Source: an uncultured Blautia sp. (GTDB lineage: Bacteria; Bacillota; Clostridia; Lachnospirales; Lachnospiraceae). Taken from it: a DNA stretch of 58,162 bases. The translations under genes and the position numbers were made by a program. The notes below the pieces were generated by a model that worked only from the letters and a program-made list of their open reading frames with translations, had not been told where the DNA came from and did not search any database. The first letter of the stretch is position 1. Every line of letters starts with the position of its first letter. Location of the stretch: the NCBI GenBank assembly GCA_937893675.1, contig CALBGI010000053.1, positions 1 to 58,162 of the forward strand, written 5' to 3'. Shown in pieces: positions 17,360 through 25,546 of the stretch.

Positions 17360-18578
17360 ACACTTTCTCCAATCCTGCCACACACTCCCGGAAGGCCTGC
17401 GTGTCAAGACTGTCCCGAAGACCGAATACCAGCTTCGCAACCACTTTTCCGGCGGCTGCATCCACGGCCCCCAGAAGCCTCTCTCTGTCGGAATCCTCCA
17501 TAGGTGTGTTCTTTAGTATTTTTGCAATTCGAAGATTGAAGTCGTTGACTGCTTCCCGGCGGATCTCATCAATGCGGGGAATAATATCCCTTCCATTCAG
17601 CCATCTGTAAAACTCTTCCATTTGTTCCTGTACAATTCTTCCGGCTTCCGCTATCGCTTTCTGATTCTCATCAGACAACGTCTCATTTCGGAAGCTGTCC
17701 ATATCGTAAAGAGTAATTCCTTCTATCTTTCCAAGCTCTGGCTCAATATCTCTCGGAACCGCCAAATCTATCAGGATCAGTGGTTTTGTCCTCTCCCACG
17801 CTTCAAAATGTTCTTCCCGCAGGGTAAAATTAGGGCTGGCAGTCGCACTGACGATCAGATCACAGAAGGACAGATACTCCGTCCGCCGGCTGTAGTCAAT
17901 TCTTTTGCAGTCCTTGGGTATCTGTACAATGCCGCTTCTGTATTCCCTGACCGTAACCGTTACATCCGCTCCGGCCTGCCGAAGCGTCTGTGCCGCCACC
18001 TTTCCCATCTCTCCGTTTCCGATAACCATGCAGGTTTTTCCCTGAAAGCAATACCCGCAGCCCTCCAGGTATTCAACCGCCCTGTGGATCACAGACGGGT
18101 TTCCATGGGAAACAGCGACCTCTGTCTTGATCCGTTTTCCCGCTGTGACAGCCATTCGGAACAAAACCTCAAGGACGCTGTCTGTAGCAAAATGTTCTCT
18201 TGCCAGACTCAGGGCATCTTTCACCTGGGTAAGGATCTGATCCTCGCCCAGGATCTGGGATTTCAGACCGCTGGTGAGATAAAATAAATGTTCCACAGCC
18301 TCTTGATCCCGTCTTTTTACAAAAAGATGTTCCAGGGAGTCCTCTGAAATCCCGGAAATCCTGCAAAGCAGATCATAAAGGCAGATCTCACAGTCCTCGT
18401 CGGTGCTCACCCACAGTTCCATTCGGTTGCAGGTGGACAACAAGATACATCCTCTGATATCTTCACATTCCTTCAGACGCTCCAACGCCACACCGGCGTT
18501 CTTTTTTGTAAATGCAAATTTGGCCCGGATATCCACCGATGCCTGGGTATGGTCAAGACCGATCATGGAAATACTCAT
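17349..18578 (-). CDS. hemA: Glutamyl-tRNA reductase
   Basis: First committed step of C5 tetrapyrrole synthesis: NADPH reduction of glutamyl-tRNA(Glu) to glutamate-1-semialdehyde. N-terminal MIGLDHTQASVDIR, the catalytic cysteine in LLSTCNRMELW (near residue 50), GEDQILTQVKDA, and the Rossmann GNGEMGKVAAQTLRQAGA near 190, then a helical dimerisation tail. 409 aa. Begins 25 bp after the ABC ATPase gene, consistent with one operon with the importer. Confidence 0.96.
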   Translation of the reverse strand: MSISMIGLDHTQASVDIRAKFAFTKKNAGVALERLKECEDIRGCILLSTCNRMELWVSTDEDCEICLYDLLCRISGISEDSLEHLFVKRRDQEAVEHLFYLTSGLKSQILGEDQILTQVKDALSLAREHFATDSVLEVLFRMAVTAGKRIKTEVAVSHGNPSVIHRAVEYLEGCGYCFQGKTCMVIGNGEMGKVAAQTLRQAGADVTVTVREYRSGIVQIPKDCKRIDYSRRTEYLSFCDLIVSATASPNFTLREEHFEAWERTKPLILIDLAVPRDIEPELGKIEGITLYDMDSFRNETLSDENQKAIAEAGRIVQEQMEEFYRWLNGRDIIPRIDEIRREAVNDFNLRIAKILKNTPMEDSDRERLLGAVDAAAGKVVAKLVFGLRDSLDTQAFRECVAGLEKVYEE

Positions 18579-18602
18579 GCTGCTCTTATGTCTCCTTCAT
18601 CT

Positions 18603-19748
18603 TCACTTTCTATCATAAACACTGCCTGTGTTAATGTCAATTCCAGATGCTTCTGAAATCTTTTTTCCCATGTGCTCCGCCTCTTCCAGAAGCCGACGGT
18701 TTCCTGCATTCATGGTTCCAAAAACATCCACACAGCAGATCACGCTTTCACATTCCGCAAGAATTTTCTTTGCCTGCTGATAATGAGTTTCGCTGATCGG
18801 TTCAAACGGTTCTTCCACAACCATCTCCTGTGCCAGCGCCCTTGCCACCTCAAAATCCACATCATTTCGATGCAGGACCCCTGTGGCAAAGGGAATTCCC
18901 AAACGCTGAAGCTTTCGGAACACAGAAATTCCGGTTCCGTTTCCAGCGATCACAAAGACCTGCGCCTTTCCCTTTGGAGGCGCCATTTCCATACAGCCAA
19001 AATGTGCATTAAAACTTCCGCTTGTAAGGTTATACAAATGTGAAATATAATCCTGTGTAAAAATCTCTTCCGGTGTTCCATACCGCTCAATGGTGTCTCC
19101 GTTGACACATACAATTTTGTCAGAAACTTTCTGAGCCAAATCAAGCTCATGGAGGGACATGATAACAGCAAGATGATTTTCCAGAACCATTTTTTTCAGA
19201 ATGTTCAACAGTTCCAGCTTATGACGGATATCCAGAAACGAAGTTGGCTCGTCCAGCACAATCACTTCAGGCTCCTGGCAGATTGCCCGCGCCAGAAGAA
19301 TACGCTGACGCTGTCCATCGCTGATTGCAGTGAAGTCTTTGTCCGCAAGCTCTTGTCCATGTACCATTTCAAGCGCTTCTAAAACTTTTTGTTTATCATT
19401 TTCGCCAAGAATACCAAGCGTACCGGTATAGGGATAGCGGCCGGTGGCAACAACATCCCAACAAGTCATAAGTTCCGTGCGAAGCCGCTGCGTCATGACA
19501 ACAGACAATTTTTTTGCCATATCTTTTCCGGACATACTGCGTATCTCCTTTTGTCCCAGATACACCGTCCCTCCCAACAGCTGAAGCTGCTTTGTCATGC
19601 TTTTCAATATTGTTGACTTTCCAGCGCCATTCGGCCCGATGAGCGTAAGAATTTCTCCCTGATCCACACGGATTTGAATATCTTTGATCAGAGGTTTTCC
19701 ATCGTAGCCCACCGTCATATCTTCTGTATATACAAATGCCTTTTCCAT
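18603..19748 (-). CDS. ABC transporter ATPase (FecE/BtuD type) with C-terminal extension
   Basis: ATPase of an iron-siderophore/heme/corrinoid-class importer. Residues 1-255 carry Walker A GPNGAGKST, signature ISDGQRQRILLARAI (ISDGQ rather than LSGGQ), Walker B VIVLDEPT and H-loop SLHELDL. About 125 further residues (from AQVFVIAGNGTGISVF) form a second domain with a Rossmann-like opening and FEPISETHYQQAKKIL, absent from plain ATPases. Possibly a ligand-binding or regulatory domain; role unknown. One base separates it from the permease gene. Confidence 0.9.
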   Translation of the reverse strand: MEKAFVYTEDMTVGYDGKPLIKDIQIRVDQGEILTLIGPNGAGKSTILKSMTKQLQLLGGTVYLGQKEIRSMSGKDMAKKLSVVMTQRLRTELMTCWDVVATGRYPYTGTLGILGENDKQKVLEALEMVHGQELADKDFTAISDGQRQRILLARAICQEPEVIVLDEPTSFLDIRHKLELLNILKKMVLENHLAVIMSLHELDLAQKVSDKIVCVNGDTIERYGTPEEIFTQDYISHLYNLTSGSFNAHFGCMEMAPPKGKAQVFVIAGNGTGISVFRKLQRLGIPFATGVLHRNDVDFEVARALAQEMVVEEPFEPISETHYQQAKKILAECESVICCVDVFGTMNAGNRRLLEEAEHMGKKISEASGIDINTGSVYDRK

Positions 19749-19749
19749 T

Positions 19750-20769
19750 TTACACCCGCCTCTGTCTGCGTATCATAATGTATATTACAACCGGCGCCCC
19801 GAACACCGCTGTCACAGAACTAATGCTTAACTCTGTGGGAGCAAACATTGTCCGGGCAAGAAGGTCACAAAACAAGCAGAATACCGCGCCCCCCAGAAAA
19901 CAGGCCGGAATCACCAAAATCGGTTTTGAAGTTTTCAAAAGATTTTTTGCCAAATGCGGAACTGCAATTCCAACAAAAGAAATGGGACCCGCAAAAGCAG
20001 TCACACAGGCAGACAGCACGCTTGAAAGAAGGATCAACAGGACACGAAACCATTTGATGTTCACACCCATATTCTGAGCATAGGCTTCTCCCAGCTGATA
20101 GGCACCGATCGGCTTTGACATCAGAAAAACAATAAGCAATGTGATTCCAACTGTCAAACTCATCACCTGCACACCGCTCCAGTCCATTCCGGAAAAACTG
20201 CCCATAGACCAGTTATGCAGATTTACAATGTTCGAGTCATCCGCAAAGGTCACAATAAAATCCGTGATCGCGGAACAGATATATCCGATCATAATACCTG
20301 TAATAACAAGAATGGACATGTTATGTATTTTTCTGGAAATCAAAAGTACGAATCCCATGGATATCATTGATCCTACAAAAGCTGCCACGATCATGGCTCC
20401 GGAACTCAGAACAATGGATTTGCTCAGAAAGTAAATCATAGCCAGAGAAACTACCAGTTTTGCCCCGGAAGAAATCCCCAGAACAAAAGGACTGGCAATG
20501 GGATTTCCAAAAAAAGTCTGCAGCAAAAATCCGGAAACCGAAAGAGCGCCTCCCAGAACCACCACTGCAATAATCCTTGGCAGACGAATTTCCCAGATAA
20601 TGTTGTATGCTGTTTCTTCTCCCTCTCTCTTAAAAATAATGTCCATAATCTCAGAAACGGAGAGATCGATGCTGCCCGAATTCACATTCCACACAAACAG
20701 CAGCAGTAATAATGCAGCAAGTATCATAAACGCAAACCAGTATCTGCCTGTTCGTCCTTTTTCGGCCAT
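19750..20769 (-). CDS. FecCD-type ABC transporter permease
   Basis: About nine to ten membrane helices and family motifs: RLPRIIAVVVLGGALSVSG, LLQTFFGNPIASPFVLGISSGA, and GPISFVGIAVPHLAKNLL near residue 250, which contacts the ATPase. Importers of this type take up cobalamin, heme or ferric siderophores. Open frame extends to 20877, but ATG 20769 (MAEKGRTGRYW) sits behind GGAGAG and fits the family length (339 aa). It overlaps nothing; 31 bp from the binding-protein gene. Confidence 0.92.
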   Translation of the reverse strand: MAEKGRTGRYWFAFMILAALLLLLFVWNVNSGSIDLSVSEIMDIIFKREGEETAYNIIWEIRLPRIIAVVVLGGALSVSGFLLQTFFGNPIASPFVLGISSGAKLVVSLAMIYFLSKSIVLSSGAMIVAAFVGSMISMGFVLLISRKIHNMSILVITGIMIGYICSAITDFIVTFADDSNIVNLHNWSMGSFSGMDWSGVQVMSLTVGITLLIVFLMSKPIGAYQLGEAYAQNMGVNIKWFRVLLILLSSVLSACVTAFAGPISFVGIAVPHLAKNLLKTSKPILVIPACFLGGAVFCLFCDLLARTMFAPTELSISSVTAVFGAPVVIYIMIRRQRRV

Positions 20770-20800
20770 CTCAAACTCTCCGTTTCTCTTTTTGTAATCA

Positions 20801-21955
20801 CTATTCCAAACGATACATGTATGTAAATTTATCTGCTCCATCCTCTCCCTGGATAAGCATTTCATGAATATCCGCAATCATGGTTCCCAATCCGGTTGTT
20901 TCCTGAAAAAGATTTTTTTCCGTACACCAGACATTCCCCTCTTTTACAGCTTTAAAATCTTCCAAAAGACTGCTTTTTTTCAGGAGCTCGCTCATGGAAG
21001 TCAGTTCTCCATCTATCGTACTGTTATAAATAATATAATCTGCATCTTTTGCTCTGGCGTAAAATTCCTCCATCTGCATATTCATAGTGGAAAGAGCATT
21101 ATCGTCTGCTTCCGGTGTCTCCGGAACATAAATGCCTCCCGCCAGCTCGATCATGTTGGAAACATAATCATTCGATTTTCGTACATTTGCTGTTCCTACC
21201 GAATTGATATAGAAAAATGCTACTTTTTTACCTGTTGCCTTCTGTTCGGAAATAGCAGAAAGCTTTTCTGCCTGTTCGTCAAAGGCTTTCTTTGCCTCCT
21301 CCTCTTTTCCAAGAAGAACGCCATACAGTTTCATCCACTCTGTTCTCCCCAGCGGATGGCTTTCATAGCTTGAACGCTCCACCAGAACAGGAATACCAAA
21401 CTGCTCCAGCTTCTCTTTGACTTCCGGGTTATGATAAATCATAGTGGATTCCACTGCCAAAGAACATCCCTCGTTTAAAATCAGTTCATAATCCGGAGCA
21501 TTATATTTCCCTGCATAAAGCATATCGCCATTTGCCATAGCCTCTTTCGCTTCTTTGATATACCACCCCTCCTCTTTCGTACCGGAAAGGCGGATCGCAT
21601 CTATTCCGCCGATTGCCCGGAACAGATCCATCGCCGAGGTTGCAACAAGATATATATTTTTCATGGGTTTTTGAAGCACTGTAATCGTTTCATCGAGATT
21701 CTCAGGAGCTTTTCCGGTTTCAGGTACAACTAAAAACCGATCCTTTTCTCCTATCGTTATCAGTGCATAATCCCCCTCAAAATAGTCAACTGTAAATTCT
21801 TCCGCATAGACAAGCTCCATAGAATGATCATAGGTAAGCCCTGGTATGGAAGGAATGTCCTGCTCTTTTGCCTGAACCAAAGATGTGCAGATAAAAAGAG
21901 CAGTCAGAAGTGCTCCTGCAACATGCAGGATTTGTTTCAATACTCCATTATCCAT
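20801..21955 (-). CDS. ABC transporter substrate-binding protein (FecB/BtuF class)
   Basis: Exported binding protein of the importer just downstream. Signal-like N-terminus (LLTALFICTSLVQA) then a class III binding-protein fold: VATSAMDLFRAIGGIDAIRLSG, the helix-linker region and KNLFQETTGLGTMIADIHEML. The Cys in ALFICTSL could be a lipid anchor but fits the lipobox poorly. Two starts are possible; ATG 21955 has a weak AGTGGG site, GTG 21967 has none. Ligand is not readable; control by the cobalamin riboswitch suggests a corrinoid, cobalt complex or tetrapyrrole. Confidence 0.85.
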   Translation of the reverse strand: MDNGVLKQILHVAGALLTALFICTSLVQAKEQDIPSIPGLTYDHSMELVYAEEFTVDYFEGDYALITIGEKDRFLVVPETGKAPENLDETITVLQKPMKNIYLVATSAMDLFRAIGGIDAIRLSGTKEEGWYIKEAKEAMANGDMLYAGKYNAPDYELILNEGCSLAVESTMIYHNPEVKEKLEQFGIPVLVERSSYESHPLGRTEWMKLYGVLLGKEEEAKKAFDEQAEKLSAISEQKATGKKVAFFYINSVGTANVRKSNDYVSNMIELAGGIYVPETPEADDNALSTMNMQMEEFYARAKDADYIIYNSTIDGELTSMSELLKKSSLLEDFKAVKEGNVWCTEKNLFQETTGLGTMIADIHEMLIQGEDGADKFTYMYRLE

Positions 21956-21987
21956 AATTTTTCCCACTTCAAAATTGTAAAAGTTTC

Positions 21988-22845
21988 TTATTTTGTTTCC
22001 TTGAGAGATTCGGAGTCAAACTGCAGTGTATATTCAATTTCATGAGGTTCACTCATAGCCACTGTGTCTGCCACAACCAAAAGTTCACAGTCAAACGCCG
22101 CAACTGGAATTTCAAAAGTCGAATTTCCCTCTGTATTCGTCATTGTATATTTTTCATCGTTCACCAACATATAGTCATAATTGGGGCTGTTCCATACAAG
22201 AGTTGCTGTCACTGCATTCTCTTTTACAGTAAGAAGCGCCGGACTTTCTATAGTAGCTTTGCCCGAACCACCTTTCAGCGTCACCTCCGCCTCATAGGTT
22301 CCGTCTTTCAGCCCAAGTACTTCTGCCGTAATGCCTTCATTACTGCTGCCAGCTTCTGTATCTTCTATTTTCTGAGGTTCCGAAACGCTCACCTTATGGT
22401 CATACCATTTCCCTTTTTTGCCGATAAGCGCTACATCAAATTTCTCATCAAGAACCGGTACCGGAATATCAAAGCCATAAACCTCTTCCTCATAACCGTC
22501 GCTGTATGTCACCTTGTCTGTGGTTGGTTCCAAAAGCTGCGCATCTTCCTTCTTCGCATCCTCAGCTTTTCCAGGGTACAGATTCAGTATCCCTTTTGAA
22601 GCTAAGCTTACATGTATAGTCATCTCACCATCTTTGACTGTGAGCGTTCCAAGCCCATTCTTTGACTCGTTCACATGAAACATGCTGCTGTCAGTATCAA
22701 ATTTTGCACTGTAAATTCCATCTTCAAGAACCACAGCCTGCGCGGCCTCTTTTTTTGCTTCCTCAGCCTGTGCCGAAGCCACAGTCGGAACTGTACACAC
22801 AGCCAGGGCTGCAAGTCCACATATAAGTAATTGTTTCGCTTTCAT
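21988..22845 (-). CDS. Exported NEAT-like (iron/tetrapyrrole-transport-associated) protein, two domains
   Basis: Signal peptide (MKAKQLLICGLAALAVCTVPTVASA), then two beta-rich domains. Each begins DG(I/T)Y and resembles NEAT domains of surface heme-uptake proteins: domain 1 (about 45-165, with ILNLYPGK and VYGFDIPVPVLDEKFDVAL) and domain 2 (about 185-285, with GGSGKATIESPALLTVKE, SPNYDYMLVNDEKY, STFEIPV and ADTVAMSEPHEIEYTL). No sortase signal or membrane anchor is seen. Start at ATG 22845 behind AAAGGAG. Lies between the exported CbiK and the importer, so it likely hands a ligand to the importer. Domain 2 recurs in the protein at 31174-31710. Confidence 0.75.
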   Translation of the reverse strand: MKAKQLLICGLAALAVCTVPTVASAQAEEAKKEAAQAVVLEDGIYSAKFDTDSSMFHVNESKNGLGTLTVKDGEMTIHVSLASKGILNLYPGKAEDAKKEDAQLLEPTTDKVTYSDGYEEEVYGFDIPVPVLDEKFDVALIGKKGKWYDHKVSVSEPQKIEDTEAGSSNEGITAEVLGLKDGTYEAEVTLKGGSGKATIESPALLTVKENAVTATLVWNSPNYDYMLVNDEKYTMTNTEGNSTFEIPVAAFDCELLVVADTVAMSEPHEIEYTLQFDSESLKETK

Positions 22846-22865
22846 AAAAAAACTCCTTTCACGGT

Positions 22866-22900
22866 ATCTGTCCGGAAGCTTCACAGCATTCCGGACAGAT
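22866..22900 (-). other. Intercistronic 12-bp perfect hairpin
   Basis: ATCTGTCCGGAA and TTCCGGACAGAT around an 11-nt loop, between the exported cbiK and NEAT-like genes. No U-tract follows, so it is more likely an mRNA stability/processing element setting different levels of the two proteins. Confidence 0.65.
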
Positions 22901-22909
22901 GAATGATTT

Positions 22910-24118
22910 TTATGCAATTGAATCTATAGCCGCCTTTGTATGCTCTACAAAGAGCTGCTGAACAGCATCCAAACTTCCAAGGCCGGTAATCTGCGCATCT
23001 ACACTCTCAAATGCACCGGAGGCCTCAAACATACTCTTCCAGGAATCCTCCTCAGCACCTGCCATATCATTGTTTGCATGATCTCCTGCAACTACCATAA
23101 GCGGTCGAAGAACTACCTTTGTGTAACCAGCTTCTTTTACAGCTTCAATAACCGCGTCACAGGAAGTCTCTTCCGGCTCGCCTTCTACAGTACCGATAAA
23201 CGCATTTTCATATCCAAGCTCTGCCATCTGTGTCTGCATCTGTGTATAGCTCACCTTTGCAGTATGAGAAGTGCCATGGCCAAGAAATACAAATGCTGTT
23301 CCATCCTCTGCCGCAGCCTCCATGGAATCAAAGCCTGCATCCGCAACCGCTGCATCCGCAACTGCTTCTGCAACCGCTTTCTTATCCTCGTTGATAACTG
23401 ATGCGTCATCTCCCACTTCGCCAAGCATGGGCTCCGCAATTGTTATGCTCTCAAACTTGTCGCTGTACGCATCAAGCACTTCTTTCATCTCATCATATTC
23501 AGCTCCGTGCATCAGATGCGTTGGCTGAACCACCAGATTCTTCACCCCGTTTGTCACAGCACGATCCAGCGCCTGCTGCATATTGTCAATCACTTCGCCG
23601 TCTCTTGCCTGCACATGGTTGATAATGATCTGTGCAGTAAAGGCTCTTCTTACAGACCAGTCCGGATATGCCTCTTTCAGAGCATCTTCAATCCCTTTGA
23701 TGTCAGCCACACGGCTGTCATTGTAAGATGTTCCAAAGCTTACAACCAGAAGCTCATTCTCTCCAATCTCATCTGCATTGAGCGGGTCGTCCGCGGATGC
23801 ATCTCCGGTGTCCAGCCCAAAATAATCCGGGCTTGCATTCTCTCCCTCAACAAGCTCTTTCTGCGCATCCGTCAGCGCATCCCATGCTTCTTTAGCTGCT
23901 GTGCAGTCTGCATCCGTAGTTTCTGTTCTCTCCTGCACGTAAATGGCGTCAATCAGTGCAGCCGCTGCATCTGCCGCATCCTGATCCGCATTGCCTGCGT
24001 CGCCTTCCTCTGCCGTTTCTGCAGCCGGCTCCTCTGCAAATACAACTGTACTTCCCGCCATCATAGATGTAGACAAGGCAAGTGCCAGTACCAATGCTTT
24101 TACGTTTTTGTTTTTCAT
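22910..24118 (-). CDS. Exported CbiK-like anaerobic cobalt/tetrapyrrole chelatase
   Basis: 402 aa with a clear signal peptide (MKNKNVKALVLALALSTSMM, cleavage near VFA-EE), an acidic Ala-rich linker of about 90 residues, then a CbiK domain from about residue 125 (ELLVVSFGTSYNDSR). CbiK inserts Co2+ into sirohydrochlorin in anaerobic cobalamin synthesis. Both metal-site histidine segments are kept: LGHGTSHTAKVSY and VAGDHANNDMAG. CbiK is normally cytoplasmic; exported versions are known from Desulfovibrio. In this Gram-positive it would act outside the membrane. First gene behind a cobalamin riboswitch; RBS AAGGAGG. It may insert or remove metal from scavenged tetrapyrroles; direction is inference. 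Confidence 0.88.
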   Translation of the reverse strand: MKNKNVKALVLALALSTSMMAGSTVVFAEEPAAETAEEGDAGNADQDAADAAAALIDAIYVQERTETTDADCTAAKEAWDALTDAQKELVEGENASPDYFGLDTGDASADDPLNADEIGENELLVVSFGTSYNDSRVADIKGIEDALKEAYPDWSVRRAFTAQIIINHVQARDGEVIDNMQQALDRAVTNGVKNLVVQPTHLMHGAEYDEMKEVLDAYSDKFESITIAEPMLGEVGDDASVINEDKKAVAEAVADAAVADAGFDSMEAAAEDGTAFVFLGHGTSHTAKVSYTQMQTQMAELGYENAFIGTVEGEPEETSCDAVIEAVKEAGYTKVVLRPLMVVAGDHANNDMAGAEEDSWKSMFEASGAFESVDAQITGLGSLDAVQQLFVEHTKAAIDSIA

Positions 24119-24261
24119 GTTGCTTCCTCCTTTTCTTTTCGCAAATCTCTGAAACTCGCAAAGATCTGTCCTGATGTTATTATAATTTTTACATCAGCGA
24201 ACCAAAGGTACGGAAGCACTGGATTCCCCCGAAAAACTGTACACCAACAAAGTCGTAGCAT

Positions 24262-24291
24262 AAAAAATCCTTTTACCAGGGGCAAAAGGAT
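24262..24291 (-). terminator. Riboswitch terminator ahead of exported cbiK
   Basis: ATCCTTTT and AAAAGGAT around a 9-nt loop, followed on the minus strand by TTTTTT. It lies between the cobalamin aptamer and the first gene, where an expression-platform terminator is expected. Confidence 0.8.
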
Positions 24292-24365
24292 CATATACAA
24301 TAAACAAACATGCTGTTTTATCGGCACGACCAATTACTCGTGATCTGGAACTTATGTTCCCGTAC

Positions 24366-24548
24366 CAACAACAGGCAGGTTTCCTGGCTTATATATCAAC
24401 ATACAAAAGCGGCCTTCCCAGTTGCCCAGTGACCGTCCCCGCACAATGCGGTGCTTATGTACTCCATACTTACAGTGACGAGATCGTACAGGATTTGCAC
24501 CTGTTTCCCTTTTCCCAGCTGACAAAAGTCAACCGGCACCTGTTGCTT
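24366..24548 (-). promoter_or_regulatory. Cobalamin riboswitch aptamer
   Basis: Minus-strand order of conserved blocks matches the cobalamin aptamer: ACAGGTGCC (near 24543), GGGAAAAGGGAA, CAGGTGCAAATCCTGTAC, CGTCACTGTAAG, a variable arm with a strong hairpin, AACTGGGAAGGC, and the closing AAGCCAGGAAACCTGCCT (near 24373-24390). With cobalamin bound it should promote the terminator at 24262-24291 and switch off the operon. It covers most of the gap 24119-24692. Confidence 0.92.
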
Positions 24549-24571
24549 TCCATATTCTGTTTTCACATTGC

Positions 24572-24600
24572 ATTTTATCACGGTTTCCTCGGCATTGCAA
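24572..24600 (-). promoter_or_regulatory. Promoter of the riboswitch-led operon
   Basis: On the minus strand TTGCAA (24595-24600), 17-bp spacer, TAAAAT (24572-24577), about 25 bp upstream of the aptamer. Confidence 0.55.
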
Positions 24601-24629
24601 GGGAAAAATTGAACTGCTTCTGATAGTAT

Positions 24630-24658
24630 TTGACATTTTTCTGTCGCTTTTCTATAAT
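24630..24658 (+). promoter_or_regulatory. Perfect consensus sigma-A promoter of cbiK
   Basis: TTGACA (24630-24635), 17-bp spacer, TATAAT (24653-24658), 34 bp ahead of the cbiK ATG. No riboswitch lies between, so this gene looks constitutive. Confidence 0.9.
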
Positions 24659-24692
24659 AATATCAAATTTCTTATAAAGCGAGGACTTTTTT

Positions 24693-25499
24693 ATGGAAAC
24701 ACATTCTTCGACAGGTATTTTGCTCATCAGCTTCGGCACCAGCCACAGCGAAACAAGAAAAAAAACAATAGAAGCCATGGAACAAGAGATCCGCAGTGCA
24801 TTCCCCCAATATCCGGTCTTTCACGCCTGGACCAGCCCCCGCATCATCAGTAAACTAAAAAAAATCGGTCATATTGTCCCCACACCACAGGAAGCTCTGC
24901 AAAAAATGCTTGAGCAGGGTATCCGCCGGATACTTGTCCAACCTACATACATCTTAAACGCCATTGAAAATCAGCTTATGAAGGACTGGGTTAATAGTTT
25001 TGCCGACAAGTTTGACTCTATAACTTTCGGAACTCCTCTTCTCACTTCGGAAACAGATTTTCAGAATGTCCTTCTGGCTGTCACACAGGAATTTTTCCCC
25101 CTAAACGCAGACACTGCTCTGGTTCTCATGGGGCACGGTTCTGAACACCCCGCAAACATCGCCTATACGCAATTACAGACCCTGTGTACAACTTCCGGAT
25201 ATCGCAATATCTTTGTCGGAACAGTAGAAGCAACTCCCAGTCTTGACGACATCCTCGCTGCCCTGGGATCCACTGACTACCGCCGCATCATTCTTGCGCC
25301 TTTAATGCTGGTAGCCGGAGATCACGCAGTCAACGATATGGCAGGATCGTCCCCCACCTCCTGGAAAAACCGGCTTCTGGCGGAGGGATATTCCGTGACT
25401 CCGGTTCTTAAAGGTCTTGGCGAGTATCCAGCTATCCGCGATATTTTCGTAAAACACGCCAAGGAGGCTTTGAACCGATTAAATCTGTATAAAAAATAA
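24693..25499 (+). CDS. cbiK: Sirohydrochlorin cobaltochelatase
   Basis: Cytoplasmic CbiK of 268 aa with no signal peptide. Opens STGILLISFGTSHSETRKKT, keeps MGHGSEHPANIAYTQLQ (near residue 145) and LMLVAGDHAVNDMAG (near 205), the two metal-site histidine segments. It inserts Co2+ into sirohydrochlorin for the anaerobic cobalamin route; class II chelatases of this kind can also take Fe2+. RBS GCGAGGA. Divergent from the exported paralogue at 22910-24118, with which it shares the same core motifs. Confidence 0.93.
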   Translation: METHSSTGILLISFGTSHSETRKKTIEAMEQEIRSAFPQYPVFHAWTSPRIISKLKKIGHIVPTPQEALQKMLEQGIRRILVQPTYILNAIENQLMKDWVNSFADKFDSITFGTPLLTSETDFQNVLLAVTQEFFPLNADTALVLMGHGSEHPANIAYTQLQTLCTTSGYRNIFVGTVEATPSLDDILAALGSTDYRRIILAPLMLVAGDHAVNDMAGSSPTSWKNRLLAEGYSVTPVLKGLGEYPAIRDIFVKHAKEALNRLNLYKK

Positions 25500-25505
25500 T
25501 TTTTC

Positions 25506-25546
25506 AAAAAAATCTGCAGGAACATTCCTACAGATTTTTCTTTTTA
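25506..25546. terminator. Bidirectional terminator between cbiK and the ABC-2 permease
   Basis: AAATCTGCAGGAA pairs with TTCCTACAGATTT (one mismatch) around CA, with an A-run before and TTTTTCTTTTT after. The permease stop codon lies inside the stem. Confidence 0.8.

Noticed and set aside
24396..24581. 61-codon minus-strand frame
   Set aside because: It lies inside the cobalamin riboswitch.
22910..25499. Calling the CbiK-like proteins ferrochelatases for heme
   Set aside because: No heme-branch genes are present, and the cobalamin riboswitch, cbiL and precorrin-2 genes argue for cobalt/sirohydrochlorin.
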